This document shows positions 10,849-20,757 of a DNA stretch of 64,000 bases, in pieces. The DNA lies in NCBI GenBank assembly GCA_037176705.1, contig JBAWUJ010000040.1, positions 496,001 through 560,000 of the forward strand, read 5' to 3'. The position numbers and the translations under genes are program-made. Each line of letters starts with the position of its first letter. The first letter of the stretch is position 1. The notes under the pieces are model-generated. The model saw only the letters and a list, made by a program, of their open reading frames with translations, searched no databases and was not told the origin of the DNA. The stretch is from Molossus alvarezi (Eukaryota > Chordata > Mammalia > Chiroptera > Molossidae).

Positions 10849-12512
10849 GAAAAAAGAAATAGAGCAAGATGTAAAAAAGTGGAAGAACATACCCTGTTCA
10901 TGGATTGGGAGAATTAATATCATTAAAATGTCCATATTACCCAAGGCAATCTATAGATTCAACGCAATCCCCATCAAAATACCAACGGCATACTTCAAAG
11001 AATTAGAACAATTACTTCAAAAGTTCATATGGAACCAAAAAAGGCCTCGAATAGCCACAGCAATCTTGAAAAGGAAGAACAAAGTTGGAGGGATCACAAT
11101 ACCAGATTTCAGGTTATACTGCAAAGCCACCATAATCAAAACAGCCTGGTACTGGCACAAGAACAGGTATATAGACCAGTGGAACAGAATAGAGAACCCA
11201 GAAATGGACCCTAGGCAATATGCTCAATTAATATTTGACAAAGGTGGCAAGAGCATACAATGGAGTAAGGACAGCCTCTTTAATAAATGGTGCTGGGAAA
11301 ATTGGACAGCTACTTGCAGAAAAATGAAACTAGACCATCAACTTACACCCTACACCAAAATAAACTCAAAATGGATAAAAGACTTAAATGTAACTCATTA
11401 ATCCATAAAAATTCTAGAGGAGACTGTGGGCAACAAAATCTCAGACATCATACGCAGCAGAATTTTTACTGACACATCACCTAAGGCAATAGAAACAAAG
11501 GAGAAAATGAACACATGGGACTACATCAAACTCAAAAGCTTCTGCACAGCGAAAGATACAATCATCAAAACGGAAAGGCTACCCACTGTATGGGGGAGCA
11601 TAATTGCCAATGATATATCAGATAAGGGGTTAATTTCCAATACATATAGAGTGCTCATACAACTCCACAAAAGGAAGACAAAGAATCCAATTAAAAAATG
11701 GGCAGAGGAACTAAATAGACACCTCTCCAAACAGGACATACAAATGGCTAAGAGACATATGAAGAAATGGTCATCATCACTAATCATCAGAGAGATGCAA
11801 ATCAAAACAACAATGAGGTATCACCTCACACCTATCAGAATGGCCGCCATCAACAAATCATCAAACAACAAGTGTTGGCGAGGGTGTGGAGAAAAGGGAA
11901 CTCTAGTGCAGTGCTGTGGGGAATGCAGACTGGTGCAGCCACTATGGAAAACAATATGGTGTCACCTCAAAAAATTAAAAATTGATCTCCCATTTGGCCC
12001 AGTGATCCCACTTCTAGGAATATACCGTACGAAGCATAAAACACCAATCAGAAAGAATATATGTACCCCAATCTTTGTAGCAGCACTATTTACAATCGCT
12101 AAGATCTGGAAACAGCCCAAGTGCCCATCAGTAGACGAATGGATCAAAAAGCTGTGGTACATATACAGAATGGAGTACTACGCAGCGGTAAGAAAGAAAG
12201 ATCTCTTATCCTTTGAGACTACATGGAGGGACCTGGAAAGTATCATCCTAAGTGAAACAAGCCAAACAGAGAAAGACAAATTTCATATGATCTCACTGAT
12301 TTGTGGAATATAATGAACATAACAGTTTGAGGACAATCCCCTAAGGAGTGGGGAGGTGGGAGAGGGATGAACCACAGAACCTATATGCATGTATGCATGA
12401 ACAGTGGACATGGACAACAATCTGGGGAAGGGGCAGGGAGGGAAGGGGGAGGGGGGAATCAGTGGGGGAAAAAAGGGGAATCATTTGTAACAAAAATTAA
12501 TCAATAAAAAAA
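10849..12512 (+). mobile_element. L1: LINE-1 element C, 5'-truncated, fused to the L1-B tail
   Basis: Right after the A-rich tail of L1-B the sequence restarts at the equivalent of L1-B position about 9150 and runs to a second 3'UTR and tail. The ORF2 C-terminal part is readable (10,928-12,313) with one nonsense codon at 11,399-11,401, and it carries the Cys-rich [11 protein letters not shown] motif. Its 3'UTR differs from L1-A and L1-B (for example TATATGCATGTATGCATG), so it is a different source copy and not a local duplication. It shares the outer TSD with L1-B. Confidence 0.88.
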
Positions 12513-12526
12513 AAGAAAAAAATCAG
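12513..12526 (+). repeat. TSD, right copy (14 bp) of the L1-B/L1-C insertion
   Basis: AAGAAAAAAATCAG is identical to 4302-4315 and immediately follows the L1-C A-tail. Confidence 0.85.
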
Positions 12527-13349
12527 TCACCAAACAGGACATAAATATGGACAAGAGACATATGAAATAATGCACAATGTCACTAATTATCAGAGAGATG
12601 CAAATTAAAACAACAAGGTATCACCTCACGCCTGCCAGAATGGCTGCCATCAACACATCAGCCAGCAACAAGTGCTAGCGAGGGTGTGGAGAAAAGGGGA
12701 CTCTCGTACACTGCTGGGGGAAATGCAAACTGGTGCAGCAATTATGAAAATCTATATGGTGTTTCCTCAAATAATTAAATATGAACTTCTATTTGACCCA
12801 GTGATCCCACTTCTTCGAATATATCCTAAGAAGCCCAGAACACCAATCAGAAAGAATATATCTACCCCTCTGTTCATAGTAGTTCTATTTACAATTGCTA
12901 AGATCTGGAAACAGCTCAAGTGCCCATCAATAGATGAATCAATAAAAAAGCTGTGGTACACATACACAATGAAACACTATGCAGCTGTAAGAAAGAAAGA
13001 TCTTCTACCCTTTGAGACGACATGAAGGAACCTGGACAGTATTATGCTAAGTGAAACAAGCCCAGCAGAAAAAGACAAATATCATATTATCTCACTTATT
13101 TGTAAAATATAATAAACTAAATAAACTGATGAACAAATTTAACCCAGAGACATAGAGGTAGGGTACAGACACAGAAGAGGGAGTGTTGTAGAAAAAGAGA
13201 TAAACTACAAAACTTATATGCATGCATGTATAACCAATGGACATAGACAATAAAACTGGGGATAAGGTGGGGGAGATGGGGAGGAGGGTGTCAATGGGGG
13301 AGGGAGGAGAAACATCTGTAACAAAAACAAATTAATAAAAATAATTTTT
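12527..13349 (+). mobile_element. L1: LINE-1 element D, older 5'-truncated copy
   Basis: An L1 3' end begins in the ORF2 C-terminal region (CACCAAACAGGACATA) and ends with a 3'UTR and an ATTAATAAAAATAATTTTT tail. It is more diverged than L1-B and L1-C. Part of the ORF2 end is still open at 12,672-13,025. Its TSD AAAAAAATCA is visible at 13,350-13,359 and, on the other side of L1-B, at about 4306-4314, so it entered the old L1 before L1-B did. Confidence 0.78.
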
Positions 13350-15906
13350 AAAAAAATCAAAAGATACCTAGAAACATATGAAAATCAGAAAACAACAACC
13401 CAAAATTTATGGGATACAGCCAAAGCAGTCCTATGAGGAAAATTAATAACATTACAAGCCTACCTCAAGAAACAGGAAAAATCTCAAATAGATCATATAA
13501 TATTGCATTGAGAGAAACTAGAAAAAGAAAAACAAACAAAACTCAAAGTGAGTAGAAGAAAGGATATAATAAAAACCAGAGTAGAAATAGATAAAATTAT
13601 GACTGTATAATCCAAGAGTTTAGTAAAACCCAGAGCTAGTTTTTTTAAAAAAGATAAACAAGATTGACAGTAAACTTTATCCAGACTTGTCAAGAAAAAA
13701 AGAGAGAGGACCCAAATAAATAAAATCAGAAATGAAAAAAGAGAAGTAACAATCAACTGCACAGTAATACAAAGAGTTGTAAGAAAATATTAGAAACAAC
13801 TATATGCTGGCAAATTGAACATTCTGAACTAAATGGACACATTCCTAGAAGCATGCAATCTTCCAAAATTCATCAAGAAAAAGCAGAATATCTAAATAAA
13901 CTGATTACTACTAATAAAATTGAAGCAATGAAAAAAAATGCCAACAAACAAAAGTCCTGGATCAGATGGCTTTACAGGTAAATTTTACCAAACATTCAAG
14001 GAAAAACTACTATTTGTGCATCTCAAACTATTAAAAAAATTAAGACAAGAAAATATTTCCAAAACCAAATAAAGGTACTACAAAAAGAGAAAACCATGGG
14101 CCAATATCACTGATGAACGTTGATACAAAATCCTCAACAAAATATCAGCCAACAGGATTCAGCAATATATTAAAAAGATCATACACTGTGATCAAGTGGC
14201 ATTTATTTTGCAGATGCAAGGTTGGTACAATATCTAAAAATCAATAAACATGGTACAGCGTATAAGCCAAATAAAAAATAAAAATTACATGATCATATCA
14301 ATAGATGCAGAAAAAGCCTTTGATAAAATCTATCACCCATTAAGGAAAAAAAAATTTCAGAGAAATGGGAATAGAAGTAATATACCTCAAGATAATAAAG
14401 GCATATATGACAAACATCATACTCAACATCATTCTCAATAAGCAAAAACTAAAATTGTTTACCTTAAGATCAGGAACAGCACAGTGATAGCTGCTTTTAA
14501 CACTCTTGTTCAACAGGACTGGAAGTTGTAGCCAGATCAATTAGATAAAAATAATAATTAAAAAACATTCAACTTAGAAAGGAAGAAGTAAAACTGTCAT
14601 TATTTGCAGGAGTCATAATAATGCATATAGAGAACCCAAAGCATTTCACTAAGTTTCTACCAGAACTAATAAAGGAATTCAGGATAGCAGCAGGACACAT
14701 AATGAAGGTTCAGGAACAAGCTACATTGTTACATATGCACAATGAACTCCCAGAAGGGAATCTAAAAACAAATCTCATTTCACAATTGCCTCAGAAAAAT
14801 AAGTGTAAGCAAAATGTAGAAGACCTGAACCCAGAAAATTATGACACTGAAAAAATAAACTGAAAAAATTACAAATAAGTAAAGGCATATACTGTGTTTA
14901 TGAATAGGAAGAATTTTCACAAACACATCGTCTAGGCCAAGAGAAACAAAGGAACAAGCTTCTCCACGGCAAAAGAAACCATCATCAAATGAAAAGGGAA
15001 CCCACTCGTGGGGAGAACATATTTGCCAATGATCCACTGGATAAGGGATTAATATCCAAAATATATAGAGTACTCATACAACTCAACAACAACAAAAAAA
15101 AGACAAACAATCCAAATTTTAAAAATGGACAGACCTGTACAGACACTTCTCCAAACAGGACATACAAATGGCCCAGACATTAAAAAAAAAAAAAAAAAAG
15201 TTCAACATCACTAATCATTAGAGAGATGCAAATTAAAATGACTATGAAATATTACCTCACACCTTCCAGAAAGGCTGCCAATAACAAATCTTTAAACAAC
15301 TAGTGCAGGAGAGAATGTGGAGAAAATGGTACTGTAGCACACTACTGGTGGAAATGCAGACTGGTGCAGCCACTAGGGAAAACAATATGGTGCTACCTCC
15401 AAAAATTAAGAATTGAACTGCCATTTGATCCAGTGATTCCACTTCTAGGAATATATCCTAAGAAGCCTGAAACACCAATCAAAAAAAAAAAAATACATGT
15501 ACCCCCATGTTCATAGCAGCACTATCTACAATTGCTAAGGTCTGGAAATAGCCCAAGAGTTCAGTAGTAGATGAGTGGCTAAAAAAGCTGTGGTACATGT
15601 ACACAAAAAACACTATGCAGCTGTAAGAAAGAGAGATCTCTTACCCTTTGAGACAACATGAAGGGACCTGGAGAGTTATCATGCTGAGAGAAATAAGCCA
15701 ATCAGAGAAAGACAAAAACCACATGATCTCACTTATTTATAAAATATCATGAACAAAATAAGCTGTTGCTCAAAATAGATCCAGAGACAGAAAGTAGAGA
15801 ACAGACTGCAAAACCTCAGTGGTAAGTGGGGCTGGGAAGAGATACACCAATGAACTTATATGCATATATGCATAAGCAATGGACCCAGATGATAGTTTGG
15901 GGAAAG
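13350..15906 (+). mobile_element. L1: Old L1, downstream part (ORF2 middle to 3'UTR)
   Basis: Continues the element broken at 4313. ORF2 is readable but full of stops and indels: the KSWFF-type segment (about 13,630), FTGKFYQTF-like codons (about 13,975), [13 protein letters not shown] (about 14,290) and a decayed FADD region (about 14,605). At about 14,910 it jumps from GGAAGAA to sequence about 800 bp further on (TTTTCACAAACACATC), an internal deletion. The C-terminal end and 3'UTR follow. A solo LTR interrupts the 3'UTR at 15,907, and the 3'UTR finishes at 16,556-16,695. Confidence 0.8.
15902..15906 (+). repeat. LTR TSD, left copy (GAAAG)
   Basis: GAAAG precedes the LTR and is repeated at 16,556-16,560, directly after it. 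Confidence 0.75.
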
Positions 15907-16555
15907 TGTTGTAACCCAGGAGATCGACCACACTCAGACTCAATTTTTCAGTTTTGGGGGATGTTTTATTACCTGTGCAGGGACTGCAGCCAACCTACCC
16001 AGAGGAGAACAGCAGCCCCGAGCTCAGGGGGAGGGTTGCTTATATAGGGCAGGGGTCATTCAAGAGTTTAGCCGAGCAAGCAAGCTGCTCGTACAGAAGC
16101 AGAGGCAGTTAGCAATAAGCAGGAAGGAACCTAGGTGGGAGTGAGCTGAGGTGAAAGGGAACTGGGTAAATTGGGTCAGCATACATCTATCCTGCTATTC
16201 ATTCCATTATCCAAGTTTTAAAAACTAACAAATTGAAGACGGATATCAGCAGTCAGTCGGGTGCAATACACACATGTTTAACAGTTACAATTTTATGGGG
16301 TAAAGGGAGCTTCAGTTTCTCCCTATCAGTTTCTTTACAGAGCATGCAGGACACTCTGGCCTTGGGGCCGTTTCTGTCCTCCCTTTTCCTGAAGGATGTT
16401 GCTTTTCAAATTCCCAGTAAAGGTCAAACTCTGGTTAATTTTTATGGGACTAAAGCCGTCCATAACATTCCCCATTGTTCATCTTGCTGTCTCTGAGGTT
16501 GTTAATTAGGGCAGCTTAAAGACAAGTTGGATTCTAAGGACAGTGAGCTACAACA
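15907..16555 (-). mobile_element. Solo LTR of an endogenous retrovirus, 649 bp
   Basis: The ends are TGTTGTA and TACAACA, the inverted TG...CA termini of an LTR. On the minus strand the parts are in LTR order: U3, a TATATAAG box (plus-strand 16,039-16,046), then AATAAA (plus-strand TTTATT, 15,965-15,970) about 70 bp downstream, then U5. A 5-bp TSD flanks it. There is no internal coding sequence on either side, so it is a recombination remnant. A 4-5 bp TSD suits a gamma-type (class I) or class III element; the exact family is not determined. A second copy is at 41,393-42,041. Confidence 0.9.
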
Positions 16556-16696
16556 GAAAGCAGGAGGTGGGTGGGAGTGGAGTGGAGGGAGTCAATAAAG
16601 GAAAAAAGGGAGGACATCTGTAATACTTTCAACAATAAAGATAAAATATAAACAGCGTTGTAGAGATAAAATAATTATACTTTATTTTTAAAAAGT
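16556..16696 (+). mobile_element. L1: Old L1 3'UTR end and tail
   Basis: G-rich purine tract followed by ACATCTGTAATA and an A-rich end, the last part of the L1 interrupted by the LTR. Confidence 0.7.
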
Positions 16697-16886
16697 CTAT
16701 ACTGCTCTTCCAGTGAGGCTCAGTGATTGAGTGTTGACCCATGCATCAAGAGGTCACCGGTTCAATTCCCAGTCAGGGCACATGCCCAGGTTGTGGGCCA
16801 AATCCCCAGTGGGGGGGGGCATGCAGGAGGTAGCTAATCGATGTTCTCTTTCAACAATGTTTCTATTTGTCTCTCGCACTTTCTCT
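16697..16886 (+). mobile_element. VES-type tRNA-derived SINE
   Basis: The head (CCAGTGAGGCTCAGTGATTGAG) and the pol III B box GGTTCAATTCC (16,759-16,769) precede CAGTCAGGGCACATGCCC, a CT-rich body and an AATAAAGAAAAAG end. This is the vesper-bat SINE layout. It depends on L1 machinery for mobility (family knowledge). Confidence 0.88.
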
Positions 16887-17412
16887 CTAAGATCAATAAA
16901 GAAAAAGAATCTGCACTACCCAAAGCAACCTATAAATTCAGTGCAATTCCTATCAAGATACCAATAGCATATTTCACAGAACTACGACAAATATTCATAA
17001 AATTTATATTGAACCACAAAAGACCCCAAATAGCCAAAGCAATCTTAAGAAGAACAAAGTTTGAGGAATCATGCTACCTGATAACAAACTATACTGTAAG
17101 GCCATCATAATCAAAACAGCATGGTACTGGCATAAAAACAGATACATAGAGCAATGGACCAGACTAGAGAGCATAGAAATAAATCTACACCTTTATGGTC
17201 AATTAATATTTGACCAAAAAAGGCAAGGACATATAATGGGGTAAAATAGTATATTCAATAAATGGTGTTGGGTAAATTGCACAGATACGTGAACAACAAA
17301 AAAGATAAATAAAACTAGATCACCTTCTTACAGCACACATACACACACACAAAAAAAACTGAATGGATTAAAGATGTAAATGTTAGAATCAAAGCCATAA
17401 AAACTCTAGAAG

Positions 17413-17652
17413 AGCCCTGGCCAGTTTGGCTCAGCGGTTGGAGCATCGGCCTGCGGTACAGAGAGACCAGGGTTCGGTTCCCGCTAAGGGCACGTACCTC
17501 GGTTGCAGTTTGTCCTCGGCCCTGGTTGGTCGTGCGGGTGGCAGCCACTAGATGTATCCCTTAATGTCGATGTTTCTCTCTCTCTCTCTTTCTCTCTCCC
17601 TCCCGCTCTATCTGAACAAAAAATGGAAAAATGTCCTCGGATGAGGATTAAA
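17413..17652 (+). mobile_element. VES-type SINE with 14-bp TSD
   Basis: Starts AGCCCTGGCCAGTTTGGCTC, has the B box GGTTCGGTTCC (17,471-17,481), a (TC)n region and the family end CCTCGGATGAGGATTAAA. The TSD AAAAACTCTAGAAG is present at 17,399-17,412 and 17,653-17,666, so its boundaries are firm. Confidence 0.95.
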
Positions 17653-17898
17653 AAAAACTCTAGAAGAAAGCATAGGCAGTAAAGTCTTGGACAGTTCTTG
17701 TGTCAATATTTTTTTCTTATATTTCTTCTCAGGCAAGGGTAACAAACAAAAATAAACAAATAAAACTACACCAAACTGAAAAGTTTTTGCACAGCAAAGG
17801 AAACCATCAACAAAATGAAAGGACAACCCTTTAAATGGGAGAATATATTCACCAATACATCTGATGAAGGCTTAATATCCAAAACTTATAAAGAATTT

Positions 17899-18126
17899 TT
17901 TTTCCATTTTTTGTTCAGACAGAGTGGGAGGGAGAGAGAGGAGGGAAGAGAGAAAGAGAGAGAAATATCAACATGAAAGGGACACATCAAGTGGCTGCCA
18001 CCTGCACAACCAACCAGGGCCAGGGACAAACTGCAACCGAGGTATGCACCCTCAGTGAAAACTGAACCCAGGTCTCTCTGGACCGCAGGCTGACGCTCTA
18101 ACTGCTGAGCCAAACTGGCCAGGGCC
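17899..18126 (-). mobile_element. VES-type SINE, antisense, 18-bp TSD
   Basis: The reverse strand reads GGCCCTGGCCAGTTTGGCTC and ends in a TCTGAACAAAAAATGG tail. The perfect TSD AAAACTTATAAAGAATTT lies at 17,881-17,898 and 18,127-18,144. Confidence 0.95.
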
Positions 18127-18160
18127 AAAACTTATAAAGAATTTATTAAATTCAACATCA

Positions 18161-18388
18161 GCCCTGGCCAGTGATGCTCAATTGGTTGCGCACTGACCTG
18201 TGTGTCACAAGGTTGCTGGTTCAACTCCTGGTCAGAGCACATGCCCAGGTTGCAGATCAATCCCAGGTCAGGGTGCATGTAGGAGGCAGCTGATTAAAAG
18301 TTTCTCTTTCACCCTGTTTCTCTCTCCCTCTCACTGTCCCCCCCTTTCTCTTCCTCTCTTTCTAAAAACATATTTTAAAAAACAAACA
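18161..18388 (+). mobile_element. VES-type SINE
   Basis: Starts GCCCTGGCCAGTGATGCTC, has the B box GGTTCAACTCC (18,218-18,228), a long pyrimidine tract and an A-rich end. A TSD is not clear. Confidence 0.9.
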
Positions 18389-18480
18389 ACAGTATGAAAG
18401 TACTTAACACCATTGTACTGTGTTTCAAAAAATAGTTAAAATTTAATCGTGTCTACCTCACTGTGATAAAACTATCCAAA

Positions 18481-18892
18481 AAGGAAAAGGCCAGGACTCA
18501 CACAGCCGTGATGGGACCAGCTCAGGCCTCCTGAGCCCCTGCTCTCCTGAGGCCCCTCAGCACGCAGTGATGAGCAGAGCCTGGGGTCCAAGGTCTGGTG
18601 AGCAGCCCTGGACAAGCCTCAGTTCTCTCCTGTCTGCCTTACAAGCCTACAAAGAGAAGCAAAGGATGCTGCTTGTGGAGAGTAGCCCCTGTGTGCTTAG
18701 CAGAGAGGTGCCCACCCAGGCCAGCTGCTACCTCTGGCATGTCCAGGGACAGCAGAACAGCCCCACTCAATGTACAGCCACTTGCAGCTGAGGGGCGAAA
18801 TTCCCAATGGTGACCCGACCTGCCAGTAGTGCCATGGTGCCCCCCATGAAGGAGCCATCTAAGACGTGCCCACAGGGCTTCAAACTATGGCC
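18481..18892. other. Low-copy sequence, no recognised gene
   Basis: About 410 bp of GC-richer sequence with no match to the repeats I know. Two overlapping short open frames on the plus strand (18,567-18,813) have no recognisable domain. I see no gene here. Confidence 0.4.
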
Positions 18893-19147
18893 TATTTTAT
18901 TTTATTTATTTTTTATCCTCACCTGAGGATATTTTTTTCATTTATCTTCAGATAGAGCAGAAGGGTAAGAGGGGGTAGAGAGAGAATCATTGATGTGAGA
19001 CAGACACAAAAAGTGGTTGCCACCACACAACCCCAAACATGGCTAGGGACAAACTGCAACCAAGGTACTTGCCCTTAGTTGGAACCAAACCCAGGTCTCT
19101 CTAGTCCACAGGATGATACTCTAACCACTGAGCCAAACTGGCCATGC
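18893..19147 (-). mobile_element. VES-type SINE, antisense
   Basis: The reverse complement has the head (ATGGCCAGTTTGGCTCAGTG), a B-box-like GGTTTGGTTCC and the tail motif CCTCAGGTGAGGATAAAAA near 18,915. It is flanked by imperfect TGGCCT-containing duplications. Confidence 0.88.
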
Positions 19148-19176
19148 CGGTGGCCTTTTATAAATATCTACAGCAA

Positions 19177-19442
19177 GCCCTGGACAGTTTGACTCAGTTG
19201 TTAAAACATTGGCCCTAGGACGGTAGGGTCACAGGTTTGGTTCCAAGTCAAGGGCATGTACCTGGATTGAAGGTTTGATCACTGGTCCCTATTAGGGTCA
19301 TGGGGGAGGCAAAAAATTAATGTATCTCTCACATATTGATGTTTTTCTCTTTTTATCTCTTCCCCTCCCTCTCTCCTTTCCACTCTTATCTAAAAATCAA
19401 TGGAAAAATTGCCTCAGGTGAGGATTAACAGCAACAACAAAA
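19177..19442 (+). mobile_element. VES-type SINE, older copy
   Basis: GCCCTGGACAGTTTGACTCAG start, the B-box region GGTTTGGTTCC, a CT-rich body, and the end GCCTCAGGTGAGGATTAACA followed by an A-rich tail. Confidence 0.88.
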
Positions 19443-20128
19443 AATAAGTGTTTACATCCATAAACATCTTCACCCAAAATCCTTGATTCCAGATGACAAT
19501 TGTGCTATCACAGAGAAGTGTACAATTTACTTTCTAGGTGACTCTTAGGGCTGGTTGGTGATGTGTACACTATGGGGCATATGTTAGAAGCTGATGACAT
19601 CGCTGTTTGAGGCTGTCCCGTGACTTTACCTTTATCTGAAGAGGAGAGCAGAGGTCTACGTTTAAGGCCTTGAGATTACTATGAAAGAACTCTCTTCCAT
19701 GGGCACACACAGACACACACACACATTTATACACACCCAGATGCAATCATTTATATGCACTGACGTTTACTAAGCAACACACACACAGTCACACATTTTG
19801 TCACAGTCACACATTCACACAGTTACTTCCATTCACACACACTCACTCACACCCATCTGCTGTGAGGGGCTGGGGTAGACACCCATCACCACTGCACCTG
19901 GCAGACCTGCACCTGGGGTTGGTTCCAGGGCATTCATCCTGCTCACTCCTCTCATCTGGACCAAACTCAAAATCTACTTGTGAAATGTCATCAGCAGATT
20001 TTTTTTGTTTCCTCAGACCCTCCTGGCACAGCCTTCCAGCTGCAGCATAGCACACCTGTGTGTCCAACCCCCAGACTGCCAGGCCAATCTGTCAGGGGAC
20101 AAGCAGTATAACAGTCACACACAAAAAA
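19443..20128. other. Low-copy sequence with a CA-rich tract
   Basis: No gene recognised. 19,700-19,850 is rich in CACACA/ACACAG. A pyrimidine tract ending in CCTCAG at about 20,018 resembles a splice acceptor, but no exon with a recognisable protein follows. Confidence 0.4.
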
Positions 20129-20757
20129 GAGAAATAGGAAGGAAGGAAGAAAAGAAGGAAGGAAGGAAGGAAGGAAGGAAGGAAGGAAGGAAGGAAGGAA
20201 GGAAGGAAGGAAGGGAGGGAGGAAGGAAGGGAGGAAGGAAGGAAGGAAGGAACAATGGAAGGAAGGAAGGAAGGAAGGAAGGAAGGAAGGAAGGAAGGAC
20301 AGAAGGATGGAACAAAGGAAGGAAGGAAGGAAGGAAGGAAGGAAGGAAGGAAGGAAGGAAGGAAGGAAAGAAGGATGGAACAAAGGAAGGAAGGAAGGAC
20401 AGAAGGAAGGAAGGATGGAAGGAAGGAAGGAAGGACAGAAGGATGGAACAAAGGAAGGAAGGAAGGAAGGAAGGAAGGAAGGAAGGAAGGAAGGAAGGAA
20501 AGAAGGATGGAACAAAGGAAGGAAGGAAGGACAGAAGGATGGAACAAAGGAAGGAAGGAAGGAAGGAAGGAAGGAAGGAAGGAAGGAAGGAAAGAAGATG
20601 GAACAAAGGAAGGAAGGAAGGACAGAAGGATGGAACAAAGGAAGGAAGGAAGGAAGGAAGGAAGGAAGGAAGGAAGGAAGGAAGGAAAGAAGGATGGAAC
20701 AAAGGAAGGAAGGAGGGAGGGAAGGAAGGAAGGAGGGAGGGAAGGAAGGAAGGAAGG
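20129..20757 (+). repeat. (GGAA)n microsatellite with an embedded longer unit
   Basis: About 630 bp of almost pure GGAAGG repeats. The interruption GACAGAAGGATGGAACAAA recurs at fairly regular spacing (about 20,297, 20,400, 20,435, 20,530, 20,620), so the array has grown by duplication of a compound unit as well as by slippage. Long KEGR or FLPS open frames here are a by-product of the 4-nt repeat read in 12-nt cycles. Confidence 0.97.

Larger units (their letters stand above)
16887..18160 (+). mobile_element. L1: Old L1 ORF2 fragment split by SINEs
   Basis: Degenerate ORF2 coding sequence from the [21 protein letters not shown] (about 16,913) through the WYWHKN-equivalent (about 17,125) to the AKETI-equivalent (about 17,800). 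It is interrupted at 17,413-17,652 and 17,899-18,126 by SINEs with exact TSDs. It is separate from the L1 ending at 16,696. A stretch at about 18,390-18,480 resembles an old repeat end like that at 3962-4240. Confidence 0.72.

Noticed and set aside
16697..19442. tRNA genes suggested by A and B boxes
   Set aside because: The boxes belong to VES SINEs with CT-rich bodies and TSDs; there is no folded anticodon arm or acceptor stem.
20010..20060. A splice acceptor and exon after the T-rich tract at about 20,000
   Set aside because: Only a pyrimidine tract and AG are present; the following frame has no recognisable domain and runs into the microsatellite.
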